Shown: positions 25,801-40,800, numbered from the stretch's first letter. The stretch is DNA of 64,000 nucleotides from Paragonimus skrjabini miyazakii (GCA_014338405.1 JTDE01001490.1:61420-125419), one strand, 5' to 3'. A program made the numbers and translations. Notes: generated by a model from the letters alone, not told the origin.

Positions 25801-28800
25801 GTAAGTACCAACGAGGGTTGTCACTGCTGACTCTTGACTGTAAAATCACCAGAAACTGATGTTACAGCAGCAGCGTATTCTTAAAACCACATATTTAAAC
25901 CTGGTATGCAAGTAGAGCCTACCTGATTAAACTTAACAAGGTTTACTACAGGTGGATTGAAGAACAGGCAATAAGACGTAGGGTATAATTCAGTATGCAG
26001 TTCACACAACTGAACTTCACGTATCCTCGTGCATTGCGAAATTTGAAGACTGTACTCACTTCTGGGTTCTCTTAGGTAAACCATCATGAACATACCTTAT
26101 AGGAATGATTGAACACAATCCACTAAATCGCACAAAGAATGTAATCCTCTGACAATTTCACCCTGTCACACCCTCTCTCCAATGCGTTTTTCTGTTTTTG
26201 CTGCATCACTTCCGCAAGTTTTGCTAAGGCCCCTAGGATGCTGGATTGTCGCTCTGAAATCTGGTCTTCAGGCACACTGAACAATCTTCATTTTATCCTC
26301 AAAATTGAAGATCTTATATTTGTCCCTCTCCCTTTTCAGAAGTTTCAGTCAGCTCTTTTCAGAAGGAAACATTATGCTAAAGTTTCGCTCTTTTTAAACC
26401 TCGTCATTAGTGCATGTTCTTTCCACGGCTGGGATTTGATTTCTTGCTGTGGATTTATGAGGTAATCACGGGGCGTTTTCAAATTACATCATTAACCAAG
26501 CTCCCCTGCTACTTAACAGTATTCAGTAATAAGTACAGAATCCTAGCCCACATTTCGTTTTAATATGTTCTTTCAAATATGATGGACTCTTATACAATGA
26601 TTAGAATTACACATTCTAGTAACTAAAAAAGCATACAGGCAAAACTTTATTGGACCACTCCGAGAGGCCACAAGCAAAAAGCGTTAGGCAAACGACAGCT
26701 GTCAACATACTCCTCTTTGTTTGTCTGTATGAACACGGCAATAAAATCAGAGTAAAAAAAAATCAATTTGACCGTATGTGACCAATGCCGCTAAGTTGAC
26801 GGAAAATTCGAGTGTCAAAAATACAGTTGACTATGTGCGCACGGAACACGTCGGCTTAAGATCAGGTGATTCAGATCAAAAGCTAAGCTACATAACTGAT
26901 GAACCCTACATTCGGGGGGAAATGTACTCGTCACAAAACAAAAACAGTGTCGCAGGGCTATAAATGTTTGCTATACAACTGGAAAAGTATAGGACACAGC
27001 TGAACTGTGACAGTAAAACCAGCAGTATTCAAGTTAAAGTACTTTATCGTTCGAACGTGGATCTGAATCGTTCACCAAGATGTCCGAAGAAATCAGCGAT
27101 AGCGCTCAGTGATAGTACCAATAAATATCATCTCACACAAACCTCAAAATTCCTCACAGTAATATAATTCGAACGCAGAAAAAACTCGGATGTATATTAT
27201 AAGACATTATGAGTGGTATTACTCTTAAATATTTTGGCAGACTTGATAATTTAGAAAAGGCCAACTTATGACCAATCTAGGTTTCGGCTGGATTCGAATC
27301 ATCGTAAGAAACAGCTTGTCCAGACACGGTAAATGCTTCACCATCTGTGCTACAAAGCCACGCCGGAAGCTCATAAATGTCACATTTTGACCCATTTTGT
27401 GCCATGTGGATCATCTGGTAGATTTCACATGACAGTGGGTTAGATGGGTATCTAGGTCCTTAGCTCAGCTGGTGGTGCACTTGCTGTGTCCGGGTATGCT
27501 GTTTCTGCCGCTGGTTTTAATTTCGACTGTTCACATTCGGATCTCTTCCGAATCAAGAATGGCTAATTCCAGTTCTTCCTAGAACTACCTCAAGTAATTA
27601 TGGCACGGGTTAAAAAAAATGTAGCTGGACTGATCACTAGTCCTCACTCGATGTTCAAATGTAGAGGTAGGCGGTGGTTGGTAATCTTACAGTCTGAATC
27701 AACGACATTTATTGTGTAAGTAATGATTATGAATAAAATCTGATGTTAGATGACTATTTTGCTGTTTTCTGAGGTTACCAGTAACGTAGGTCAGGAGTTA
27801 TACCCGATCCCTTAGAAGAATGGCACAAAGTTGTAAATTCCTGCGTTACTGATCCAGTTCTACGTTTAACGGAATGAGTACACTTGTATTTCCATGCATC
27901 TATGTGAGTCAACCTAAATCAAAGATTCATACCTCATGCATTGCTTTCACAGAAAGTACTAAGTCTTCATATGGGTACACAAATTCGTTGCTATTACCTT
28001 CTGTCCTTTAGCGAGCATGTTCCAACTGCAGCACCGTTAATGATGTATATATTTTTGACGGCCCTGATTGCATGGCAAAACGCTTGTCGAAGGTTTCAAA
28101 CGAATTCTATGGGCCTGTCTACTCAAGTGGACAGACAATATCTGTACTTTATCTTCGATTTGGGTCAATCAAAGAAAGTTCAGGGTTTACCACAAACTTT
28201 TATAAATGTGAGTTACTTTTTGTTATACAGTACCTTTACTTGATTCGGATTAGGTGCCCTGCTTACTACACTGTTAGGTAAGGTCTATCACACAGCAACT
28301 CTCTTCCACTCGAGCATAATCTTCGACCTACAAGTCGTTTAAACACTGAGTGAAGAGACATCGACTAACGGTCTGAAGAATTTTCACCAACCATAGAACA
28401 AGATCAATGTAACCAGACTTATTCATGTAATGAAACGTTAGGTTATGACTCCAGTCGGCTAGAGTGAGTCACACTAGCCTGAAAATGAGCAGCCAAGTCT
28501 TTAAAGAACGTGACTGACAGGGATCCTGCTACTGTTATCCTGCTCCAGGGATAATTGCTAGAATGCCTACAAGATTAACACGAAGTCTGACGACATTAAC
28601 TCGATAACCCACAACGATGCGCTAATAAGCAGCATCATTAGGAAATAAAGGACAAAAAAAGAAATACGCCGTTGGCGTCCAAAAAGAAATCATCAGCCAG
28701 GAAAATGAACTGAACATCAGTGCGGACAGAATATCAAGCATCTTTCGCATACGCCAGCCAACCTAGAACTTGAGATTCCATGAATAACTGCGCTACCACG

Positions 28801-31800
28801 ATCAAGCGCTACAGTACAATAGACCTTAACTGAAGATACGAAGGTCAACAGCTAAGCGAGTAAAATTAGTGATATAATATACAATAAAGATAAACATATA
28901 TGCATATATGTATGCAATTCATCAAAGGCGGCTTGCACAGAACCAGTTGCAATCCCACCCATAAACCCCGTGTCTTATGGGAGTCTAAAGGAATAAGGAC
29001 ACGAAGTAGTGAGAAAGCGGGAGAAAGTGATTTCTTTCTAGCCAGCTCACTAACACGCACCATCATGCGTCTTCACCTTCATATGTTATTGGTAATCAGT
29101 TTGACAGGTTTTTTAATTATGAGAGGATCAGACTGTAAAAATCCAGACTTTGGCTGGATTCGATGGTACAGCGGGGACCGCACTTTCATAAGTGACATGT
29201 GTTTCACCTGTTTAGCCAGGAAGATACGTTGGAATCCTGTAATTTTCACACTAGGTCTCAATTATTTAACCAGTCTACTGTGTATTTGATTTTCACAAAA
29301 TGAGGAGAGGAATAGACTGCTATGGCTGGGCTATTTCGAGCAACTGGCACTGTCATCCACCAGCGCCACTGATGGGCAGATAACTCAATGCTTATAAATG
29401 TTTACAATTAAAGTTCAACTAATGTTGTAATTAAATGTTATTTCATCTTGAGTATTTCATCAATGAGTGTGTACAATTTTGGCTACAACGATAAAGGTGT
29501 TCAAAAATGACTTGTAACGAAATGTACGGTGATCGTCATCTGATTAACTTTTCATAGCCACATGTTTTGTTTTTAAAAATGTGACTGTTTATATAATATA
29601 CGGCGATAAAATTTACAACGTGCATTGCAAATTCATAGTATGAGACTGTACGCAGGAAGTAAAAACCCTGACGTCACTTAAGTAAATCCATTCCAGGACA
29701 TTGTTTCAGTTCGATTCTGTACCATGCTCTGTTATAAATATAATCGTACTATCCGTCATAAAACCAAACTGAATATTCAACCAACTGAGCGATTGATCCA
29801 AATACCTTTTCCAGTTTACGTTGTCTCAATATCAATTTAGGATGATCCAGTTAACTGGGTCTAGGTGAGCTAACTTTCTCCACTGCCTGCACCTGGCGGG
29901 ACCGTGTCCTCTCAACCTGTAAGAACCAACCAATCCCCGTGTTCTTCTGCCTACCAAAGTGCACAATAACCGTGCGACCCCGCTCGACATTGAAATCCAG
30001 CTAACCTCCTTCGGACTTCTCAAATTGACGCTGTGACATCTTCAGCTAGAAACAGTATAGATAAATGTATAAAATAGTGACGTGAATATCAACTTAAAAT
30101 TTGAGTTTAGAACATATGAACCTGCAATGATTTAAATTATTTGCTGTATAAAATTTATGGGATGCCTCGTAAAAAATTCTATTGACATTTAACCTCCTAT
30201 AGCTTTAAGATTTGACCGTAAGTTGTGCATATCCATTAAAATGCCCTTTTCTACGCATTGTGTGCAATGAATATATTAAAATCCTTGCACATTTTAACCA
30301 CTGTAGATCATTTTATTTTTATGAATTCGGATAGTATATAAGTGTCACACTGATGTGTGATAATTCATCCTACTGCTGTACACTTAATAATACGTTGTAA
30401 TGACATTAAACACGAAGTCGCCCCTTTGGATCAAAATATTTGTACTGCTTCACGTTAAAAGAACTCGTGATTGGTCAATGACACTGCTTCAAGCTATGTT
30501 GAATATTTCAAGAGTAAATGCTAGAGGTATGACAGCAGCAATTCTGTACAAGCAGTTTATCAGCCCATAATTTTCATAAGAATTCGGTCTGTCACCTGTT
30601 AAGACCATTGTGTGAAACAGAATCCCTTGCAGTCTTTACATCAAGATAGCCAGATTATTTGTGGCACAGCCGCTTTCACAAACTATTCCAGCAACAAGTC
30701 TTTTGATTCGTCTGCTGGTCATTGACATGCCCCCAAAAATGCTGGTTATCTTGTTATTTATATGTATCTTATATGACGTGAGTCGCTGAAATAATTTGCC
30801 CATAAGGTTCATAAAAACCCAGACCCTAAAGTGTGTCACCTTATGTATCACAATTATTGATAGTGACTTGTACTCGAAATGGACAAAAAAGCCAGTACTT
30901 TTGGATTCGATGTCCTAAACATACAACAACTTCCTAGTTACTTCATTGTACAAGATTTGTTACTTATAAATGTGTCGCCACTTATTGCACGGTCCCAGGG
31001 ACCTGTGTTAGTGAGCGTCTTGGATCGGGTACCGGTCAGGGGTTAGGGACACACAATCACAAACACCTAGACCATCTCGTTTGGTGATGTGGTTGAATCT
31101 CCTGTGTTCATACACATATGGTACTACGCCGTTAAGAGTCTGCCTTTCAGTCATCAATAACTGTCTTCAGGTTTTGTGGTAATGCTGGTCGTTCAACAAA
31201 AATTACAATTCATCTGAAGGGCTGGTATTCTCATAAAGAAATTTGGTTTTTCTGGGAATAACATATCAGTAAAGTGAGTGCGTTACCATCTCAAAGTATA
31301 GAAATCGGGCAAACGTTGAGGTTTGAAACTTGTCTATTTCATTGCACACTTTTCAATCTTTCGCAGTCACTCATGTTTAGCAACCAACTTCGTTTTTCTG
31401 AATACTCTGACAATGGATGTTTATTCAACTGTGTTGGGAAAGACCAGGTTCTGCGCAACACAACCACTAACATTTCAAGTACAGCTAGATGAACTTTCAT
31501 TTAAGTCTTCATGCTAGAAGACAGGTATAAATTAATAGCTTATAGAAAGCAGCAAGTTAACAAAAACCCGTGTTTTTACATTTGTTAATAAAAAGGGTCC
31601 ACCGACGGTAGAAATCTAGGCAACAAACTGGAATAGTTGAATTTGTCACTGATAACTATCATAATCGTAGTTCAGCAGTAAGTACTTTGTCATTGATAAG
31701 CGACTTTACAGGAAGTGTGCAGTGTGAAAAATGTGAAGCTTATTCTATATTTACAGACTTTAGTCACAGTAATTGCCTCTCACAACACAGTATTTATTAA

Positions 31801-34800
31801 TTCACATGTATTGTGAACTCACTTTTCCACACAGGAAATACTTTTCTAAGCTAGGACTATCATATAGGAGAGGGGGAGTTGTTTATTTTAAACAAAGGAT
31901 GTGGTTTTTCCAAATGGTGACTGTCAAGGCGAACTCAAAATTCTGCTGGTCTGCATATTACTGGAGAGTTTCTAAAGCATTGATGTGTGGACGAGTGGAC
32001 AATCAATGTTTTTATTTCTCTATCAAACGTATCTCCGGCAAACTAGTTCGCGTTCAAACTATATTTTATCGGATGCACTTCCCATGTGCACTACTATGTT
32101 CTTCTAGGTCAACATCTTCGTGATTGGCTGGTGCTTGTCACCAGGAAGTTAGGCTCGGACCGAGATGCAATCGGGGCCATTATACAACTTTCTTTAGCGT
32201 TCAAAGAATTTCGAATCCTTGCAGTGCTTACAGTAACCGCAGACGTCGTTTCTCGAGCTTAACTCAACTGATTTCTTATCATTAAAGCCAGTGCCACTTG
32301 CAGAATTCAATAACGAGATCTAAACTAATCTCACTCTGTCTCACTAAATATATTTACGCACATATGAAGCATATCAATACGCTGGCAGTTGCGTCATTTG
32401 TCAGGGCAATCTGACGCAAATAGCAGAGGTACACACACAACGCTGACTGAGTTGAATCCAGTAAATAGACACAAATTACTGTCCTAAGCACGCCACTAAT
32501 CTTGCCAGTTGGGGAATTAGCATAGATTTCTGAAGAGCAAACAGATATTGATAATTTTAAAAATGACGAATTAATATTCATGTAATGTGGCAAGTTGAAT
32601 AACATTTTTTTATACAACAGTTAACCATATAATTTCAAAACATTTGGAAAGTTGTGACCCAGGTCATATAGCGAATTAATCAGACGTTATGGTAGTTTTA
32701 AAGGATGTGATTAGGATGAACCCATTTACGAAATAACCTTATTCTGGATGTGCAAAACTCAAGTATTGTAAGCAATCTTGAGTTGTTTAACTGTTTTTTA
32801 CCGAACCGTTACGAAAACTTCTATTCATTTCCACATTTCAAGCGTTATCCCACAGTGCGGTTGATGGTGAGTTTGTCTTCGCTTAACCCCACTGAATATT
32901 TTCACATATTCCAGATATTTTAATTTTTCCAACCCAAAAATTTGTTCTATGTGGTTTATCCAAACGATAGTTTGATAGAGGTACAAATGTTAAATGTTTG
33001 ACAAAAGAAAATTTTCTCATTGCAAACATCGACTTGTCAGCATTAGGAGGTGAAAGTGGGGTAAATTCCTTAGTGAACATGAGCAAGAAATGTATTCCCG
33101 TTATCCTCATCAGGATATTTGATGTCATTATAATCATCGTTTACGCAAATTCTGGTAGTATTGTTGAGAAAAAAGCGAGAACGCATACTTTACTACAATA
33201 TTCCTGTGTAACCGTAAGATTTCTGGATAGACATTGATATCGAGTAACTTGCAGGGGAAATGTTGTTGCATCATTTCATAAACATACGATAACCCGAACT
33301 TTTCTTTAACAAATATTTAACGCTTACCGACATTTGCAAGTAATAAAATCAATAACAGATATTCGAGTAATGGATTAATCTAAAAACATTGATAATAAAT
33401 ACCACAATGTATATTTTCGTCTGAGTTTCAAGGAAATTGTGGTGCTGAAATTAGTGACAACTACGGAATAATCACCAATTCAAACAATCCAAACGCTCCT
33501 ATAATTTGCACATGGAGAATCTCAGGAGCTGCTGATTCTATAATACGGTTGAATTTCACGGATTTAAAGGTACGTTTGTTGAGTTGAACAAGCAAGTCAA
33601 TTCAAACTTTCATGTTATTCGAAGTTATAGTTTATTCTAAAGCATTTTGACAATGATCCCTATATCAGCTTGTTACAATTCCATCTGTACTGTTCAATAG
33701 TCAAACACTGGACTGTTTAAAACCCCTCCTAACCTGCCGTTAGTTGGGTTATTATCTTTATGATCAACCACCTCAGTGAATGTTCAACTCAACGTCACCA
33801 GAGATAAGTTGTAAAGTGTTGACCAATGGTTTGACTGTGCTGCTACATTCCTGAACAATCCATAACCTGTTCCTAGTAATTGTTTTTTATCCTTGTAGAT
33901 TGGCTGCTAAACGTAGATTGTTAGCACTGCTACTACTAGTATTAGTGGTAGTGACAGTTGTTGTTGTTGTTGTTGTTGCATGACTAAGTAAGATCGGGTT
34001 TCGCTGTCCAATTTACTGATAGTTTTCAATACACAATGGTTGTTTACGTATGTGCTGATGAAATATGAACAACATGAATAGAAACAAATCAGTAAGTAAA
34101 AATCAGTGAGATAATCTTTTGTATAATCAGTTAAGTAGATGGAAAAGATAATCAAAAAAGAAGTGATGAAATTGTATTATAAATTTCAGATCAATGGAAG
34201 CAGTCATCTTTTGCAAATGTTCGATGGAGAAAATTGTCTATCATCAGCAAAACTTCTTCACAACGGCAATGTAGTCAATTCCACTACAAACACCGTGGTG
34301 TTGCTATTCTACTCCGCAATTCCTACAGCTTATTCGATTTTCAAAATTGATTACGCCATTAGTGAGTTTAACAAACAAACGATCAACTGTTCTACACTTA
34401 AAACTGTTTAAGAATTCGAATTTAGCAGACAGCCCGCGAATAGTTGATATGGTCACGTTTTGTCTTTAGTTTAAAAGAGCAACATGCGTAAGAAGTTTGT
34501 GAAACTTGAAGTAGGCAATGAGTGAATCTTCAAACTAACGCTATAGGTAATGTGTACCAATTCTTATGTCAATATCAAACTATAATTTTTGAATTGGCAG
34601 GGAAGAAATTAAGATCAGGTGCAGAAAATTTAGTAAGCAAACCGATTACTTATAGGAGCAGTAAACTTGCTTTCTTGGGGTGGTACGGATTATGTTTCTT
34701 CCAGTAAGTATTCACTGCCTCTAATCATCAACAGAAATCGGTTTAAAATAACTATTCATGTGAGCCAAAAACGTGAAACCCCTCTTGATACCTGTTACGC

Positions 34801-37800
34801 AGGTTTAATCCGTCTAATTGCCCCGAGTTGGTTTTAAGCTGATTTTATAATGCAGTTACGTATCCCGCTCCAAACCCGCTCTTTCTCACTGCCTCTATTA
34901 ACATTTTACATATATCTCTTCCATTTTGATTTTCACACATTCGGATTGACAAAGATTGTGGATTACAATGAAGACGTTCCTGATTACTAACAAAACACAA
35001 TCAAGTTATTGACCGCCCGTATTTGTATTTAGTAAGTTCGCAGGTGATGTTTCGTCACCAGATACGAGGTGAACATCGTGTTATAACACTTGTCTAACCA
35101 AGACAACCTTCTTCACAGATTCGTTGAAAACCTTATGATTATACCTTAACCAAATGGTCGTAACAATAAGCGGTTCATTCATAACAGTTTGGATGGAAAA
35201 ACCTTGTTTTCAAACCCGTCGATCAATGACAGTCACTGCAGCTTGACTGTCACGACGGAAAACTGACGCTGTTTCACTTGTGCACTCCGTTATCTAGTTC
35301 ATCTTACAGGAGACCATACGTTCATGCAGGTAATGTAAGCGGTTAGCTTTGCGAACGAACTAAAACGCAGTCATTTCTCACACACACTACTAAAACACTA
35401 CTGACATAAGTCACTAGTATACTAGCAGGGCAGGCGACTACGTCCAAATAAGCATATAAGTACTTATACGTGTATGTGTTCTCCACTTATTTTTCTCACT
35501 CCAGGTGACAGAAAGGACGTGTGCAAAGAAATTTTTGATGGCCGCGCTGAAGGATTAATCTCGAGCGATGTATATCACAAGTCAGACAGCGGTCAGATGT
35601 TTTGCAATTGGAAAATTGTGACAAATAACACGGGGACACTTAAACTGCAAATCGAAAAATTTAAAGTGAGGTTGTGTTTTTTATTTACTTCGCTTGTTTG
35701 GTTAATGGATTGAGATAATATTTTAGACAATGGATGTTTTAATTTCATGTTTTGAAATCAATAGCGAGCCGTAAGCCGATGAGTTTGTGTCAGTGACTGC
35801 ACTGTTTTCTACATTACTAATATCACCTCACTCTACATTTTACTTCATTGCGATTACCTTGTAATGGCTAGGTGGAAACTTATTTCACTAAAGGTTCAGT
35901 ATTCTGATTAGTCAACTGACTGAAATTATGGCCAATTAGTCATGAGCCACATACCCACCCGCAGGTTGTTATTCGTGACAAGACATACAAGACTCACAAG
36001 TAGTATACTACTTACAAGCGACGTTCAGGAACAAAAGAGCAAGCTCTCAACGCCAGGAACATAACGGACCAGAAGAGACTATCGGAATAGTGTGTACGTG
36101 CTATGAAGAAAGTGCCACCAGGGCGAACGACAACGTACTGCCAACCAATGTATGTGAATGCACGTCAGCCGTGCAAATGAGTGTACGCGTTTGCGGTCCC
36201 ATGTTTAACATGACCTGTACGAAAGTTCGTGCAGTAAACGAATTTGTAGTCTTTTGCGGTCACAACAACGGTATCGACCTGGCACGTGTATTTGGAATCT
36301 CGTTACGTTGTTCGAACCGGAGATTTTCGCGATTTGCTGAGGTGGTCGTAGTCAGTCGACTGAAGCCGGCCATGTGTGGTCAGGAGCAGCCAATCGTAAA
36401 CGTGACCTTGCCTTGGCCTTAATGACCTTTTCCATCTCACCGACTGACTATCCATTCCCCTAAGTGTTTGATATAAAAACGATTCAGTTGGTTTTAAATA
36501 TGGCACTAATGTCAGTACGAAATACTTGAATCTACCACTCTCTGTGTTCTAACTGTTTTGTTCAATAAACTGCGGTTGTACACCTGTTACTAAAGTGACG
36601 GGCTTATGACGGGTAGAAACTTGGCTATTGAGCTGTATTGGGAGCCTGTCCTCACGAACTCGCGAATGTAAACAGGAACCAGACAAACAGCGGAATGAAG
36701 GCTTGCGATTTACCTTGGTGGTACCTATGTAGTGGTCAGGTTTGAATTACCAGGTAGACTAGGCAGATGAAGGTTCATCTCATTAGACCATCAGCACAGA
36801 CGAAATGAATATATGTGATAAAGCAAAGTTACCGAATTTAGAATAAATCCCAACAATCACAAAATGTGTCCACTGATTGTCAGAATAACCCCCACAGTAA
36901 TTATAATTACGAAGGTCTTATAAGCACGGGTTATGTGGGGTTGACTGCAATTCTTCAAAACTATATTACAACTGCGACGGGGTACATAGTAAAACAGAGC
37001 CCCAAAACGGAAGTGAATTATCCACGTTGTATCGTCAAACCACTGCGCAACACGAAAAAGAGGATAGGTCAGTGTGTTTATCTTAGTATTGTACCACGAG
37101 ATCATTTTACTCAGTTTGCGCCGCGTATAAAGGTGTCACACAAATTATTACTGCAAGAAGGCAAGTTATTATTAGTTACTAACCAATTCGAAAACAGTTA
37201 ACACACAGAAGTCAACTGCTTTGAAAGCTTTGCGTTGATGTTTTTGTAAAGTTAATATATTCAAATGAGCAAGTCACTGGTCGCGAACGGCCAGCATATA
37301 GCGTACTTCGTTCATTATTTCACTGGTACCTATTTAAATTAATCGTCTCGTACTTACTGTTTTTTAGGCACAGCAGTTTGTTTACGAGTCATTTGACAGT
37401 ATGTATGTTTTCGACGGCCCCGACTGCATGTCCCCTCGCATTGCTGAAGTTACGAATCAAAGCCACCAGCCAATATATTCGACTGGTTCGCAGCTGACTT
37501 TGATGTACGTGACTGGTGCACCAGTTAAAGGAGATTTTGGTATTATAGCAAAATACACCAAATGTGAGTTAATCTTTATCCCAACACTTTCTCATTCCGA
37601 GCCCATTGTTCCTGTTTGTAGCTCCCGTTGCCTAGATGGTTGAATTGTCTGAAACCAATCATTATTTTCAAGACTGATAAGAAGTTGAACCGTCTTCTGT
37701 TGAGGACCGACAGAACATAATATCAGTTCAAACACACCGTGTACCGCAGTGGTTGAATTTTACTCCGTTACATGCAGCAAGTAACATCTTTCACAATGAA

Positions 37801-40800
37801 AGTGCTTTCGGTCCACTTAATGCGTTCGTATTTCTTGGCTTAACTTTAAAAGCATACAAACACGCGATTTATTTGGAGGTTAGGACTTCCACTTGTTTTG
37901 CAAATTTTATGCAAACTTGTTTTGGCAATACGATGAAGTCTCCGATGGTGCATGTTCAAATAATTATTGAGATCTGACTACATGAGGCTCAGGTTAACCA
38001 TAGCTGAAGCTGACTTGCGGTGGAGTTGACAGTAGAAAAAAATATGTTAGCTTCACTAAGCATAAAATGATAAACATTTGGCAAACAGGTGATCCATTAT
38101 CTAAGTGGACTAAACAACATTTTGGTGGGAGTTATACCAGAGAATGGCGAAATCATATTTACTACCGTCTGATCACGAAATTTAATAAGCCAGGCAAAAA
38201 TTTATAATATAAGTCACGGAATGTTTGTCACTAGTAAATAGTATCTACAGCCTTGCTTGCCTGACCGTGCAAACGTATTCGGGACTCGACTCCACGACTT
38301 TGCCTGTTGTAATCTAAGGGCGTACCACTGTAGAATATAAAACAGGTGATCAAAACCCTAGCCAGTGCAAGCCACACTGTAGCCATCACATCACTCTGAG
38401 TCGGGAGTGTTCATGTCCTGGTGAATTGTGGGGGGCCTGATCGGTCAGTTGCAGTAGCTACATGTCTCATAAGCCTCACGTTATTTATTAGTTATTTTCA
38501 AGTTGAGCCCTTCTGAAATAAATTGATAGTCTTCTGACACCTGCATTGCTTAGCATGATTCTACTGTGGACAGCATTGCTTCACCATATCCTCTTAGTTT
38601 TCAGTATAAATATAAGCCAATTAAACGTTACTTAAATAAACTGTTTTACGCCTTAAATAGGTATTGAATTTCCTTATGAAAATGAAAAATCACACAAAAT
38701 TGTTCAAATACACTGAATAGTTGAAATGAAATTTGATTTATTCGGATATGGATTAATTCTAATACGTTTTTGTAAAAATAACTATTTTCTCTACATGATT
38801 GAAATGCGCATTAATTACATTGATCAACGAACGTATCTTCCATTACAGCAGAAAAAACAATAAAGAAGAACAAAAGGTTGTGTAAGTGTGATACCTGGTT
38901 GTTGTTTGGTATCAGTTAAAATGTGTGGCAGCATGTCTGCTGGGTGGACTTTTCAAAACTCCTCGGGTGTACAACACTGGTATTATGTCCACATTAAACT
39001 CTATCCGTTTGCGCAAACTTTTAGCAGATAAACATTTGTTTGTATACCTTGAATTCGTAACCACATAAAGTGTCAATATATAATGGACACAATAATCATA
39101 AAGTTTACTCATCCTCACTCAACAAAATTTGGTATTCGAATTAAAAGAATCTGTCCCGCTGTACACACTCTGGCACTACAAACTCTCTATAAACGTTAGT
39201 TAAACCACAAATATTTCTTGACAAGGCCTTCTTGTTTTGCTTGTGGAAATGTTCACTTAGCTAAGGCAAATTGGTCCATGCTGAAGCATACGAGGTACTA
39301 CTAAGAGGCTTTATAGATCAAAGTACAGTCCTCTAACATAACACAAATACAGTGGAGCTGCAAGTAACAGGCAAACGGGTCATTCTAGCAAAACATGTTA
39401 GACAATTCTAAGCCTTGGACATGTTGCAGTTCAGAAACTTTTCCCAGCATATTCGATTGACATTGTGATTAGAGCGTGATCTCGTTGAACGCAAGCCACG
39501 CCTGGTATGCGATACGTAATAACACAATAAGCCAGTCCAACCAGTCAGCTTGACAGTCTGTTGACTGCATTGGTTAGAATCAAAATTCCAGGAGGCTACA
39601 CATAAGTGTGCTGCGTGTTTACGAGATTCGCTGAAGATTCATGAAAGTGATGTTGTGTTATGACTTATTCCGATTACGAATAAACGTAACCACCAAAATT
39701 TAACTTGATGTTTAGTACAGAGTTACAGCCCTGTTTATCAGCCGCTCACGTCTAACCACGTAAAATGTTCTGACATAGACTTGTTCAAATATCAACTAGC
39801 TCCGCCAGGCTGCAAAGTATTTTGTAATTTCATTTTGTATTATAACACCTCCGGTTCGAACCCTCAAGATTAATATGTGCACCTTATATTTTATATGCTA
39901 GAAACATTCGATTAAAATTTAATTGCACCGTTTATACTGAAGTTGAAACAATGGGTAGTTCTTATGGTTCCACAACGGTGCTTGGGTTTACGATAATAAT
40001 CGAAGGACAATTCTAGCACAGTATTACCGCTTTCACTCGTTATGAACGATGCGTTCATGATATCACGATCTGCCTTGGGTCGAACCAATGCAAGTCTCTC
40101 GCATATACTTGACTGGTGGCATAAAACAGCGTCAGTATCCCACAAAGTAGTTCCCCGTTCTGTTTTGTTAAAATGAATGAACTGAACTCAACAGTATAGA
40201 ATACGTTACGCATAAATTGTGCTCGTGATGAATTGGTGGAGTGAACACAATCTTTTTTTGAGTGGCTTTTATATAAAAATCTAAAAAATACGAGTTCTGT
40301 TGTACTGAGAGGAAATGTCTCTGAAGCCCACTGATGGCGTACTACTTAGCTGCCTACGGTCTAAAATGAGACCAACCAAGTGAAACTACTGTGTTCCTGA
40401 AACATCAGCTCTCACTTCCGGTACGTGATTCATTGTTAATCAAAGAGCTATGTACATATGCGCAATTCAAAAGCATACAATTATTTAGATAGTGGTACTA
40501 GATATCTTAGTTCAAGCAATTGAGCTGTGCGGGGCCAGTTTCCTTGTGGTTAGCACAATCGCTTCATCAATTCAAGAACCGGAGTTAGAATCCCGGTTGT
40601 ATCAAGAATATGCAGCATTGACGAGTTGAAATTCATTATGCCCATTTTTCCCTCCTTCAGCAAATTGTGGCGGCAAATTAAAAGGTAAACACGGCACTAT
40701 CACAAACCCCGGACCAACGGGAGAGTTCAAAATGCTTTGCATTTGGAGAATCAGCGCCAAAAGCGGACGGAAAATTCAGCTGCATTTCAGAGATAGTGGA

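Larger units (their letters stand above)
28208..33432 (+). other. Interval between CUB A1 and CUB B1
   Basis: About 5.2 kb. It holds a signal-peptide-like frame at 29065, a relic S2 arm at 29137-29220, the decayed CUB unit at 31171-31492, and otherwise unrecognised sequence. A GC-richer block at about 29850-30020 and another at 30990-31110 look like dispersed repeats but I could not match them within the window. Confidence 0.5.

Noticed and set aside
28620..28870. Possible retroelement coding remnant (lysine-rich, then leucine-rich pieces on the plus strand)
   Set aside because: Frames break every few residues and no diagnostic motif could be placed.
32861..32871. Eleven-base segment between CACAG and GTGAGT, a possible micro-exon between A1 and B1
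   Set aside because: It enters correctly in phase 1 but leaves in phase 0, so it cannot be followed by exon 4, and a match this short is expected by chance.
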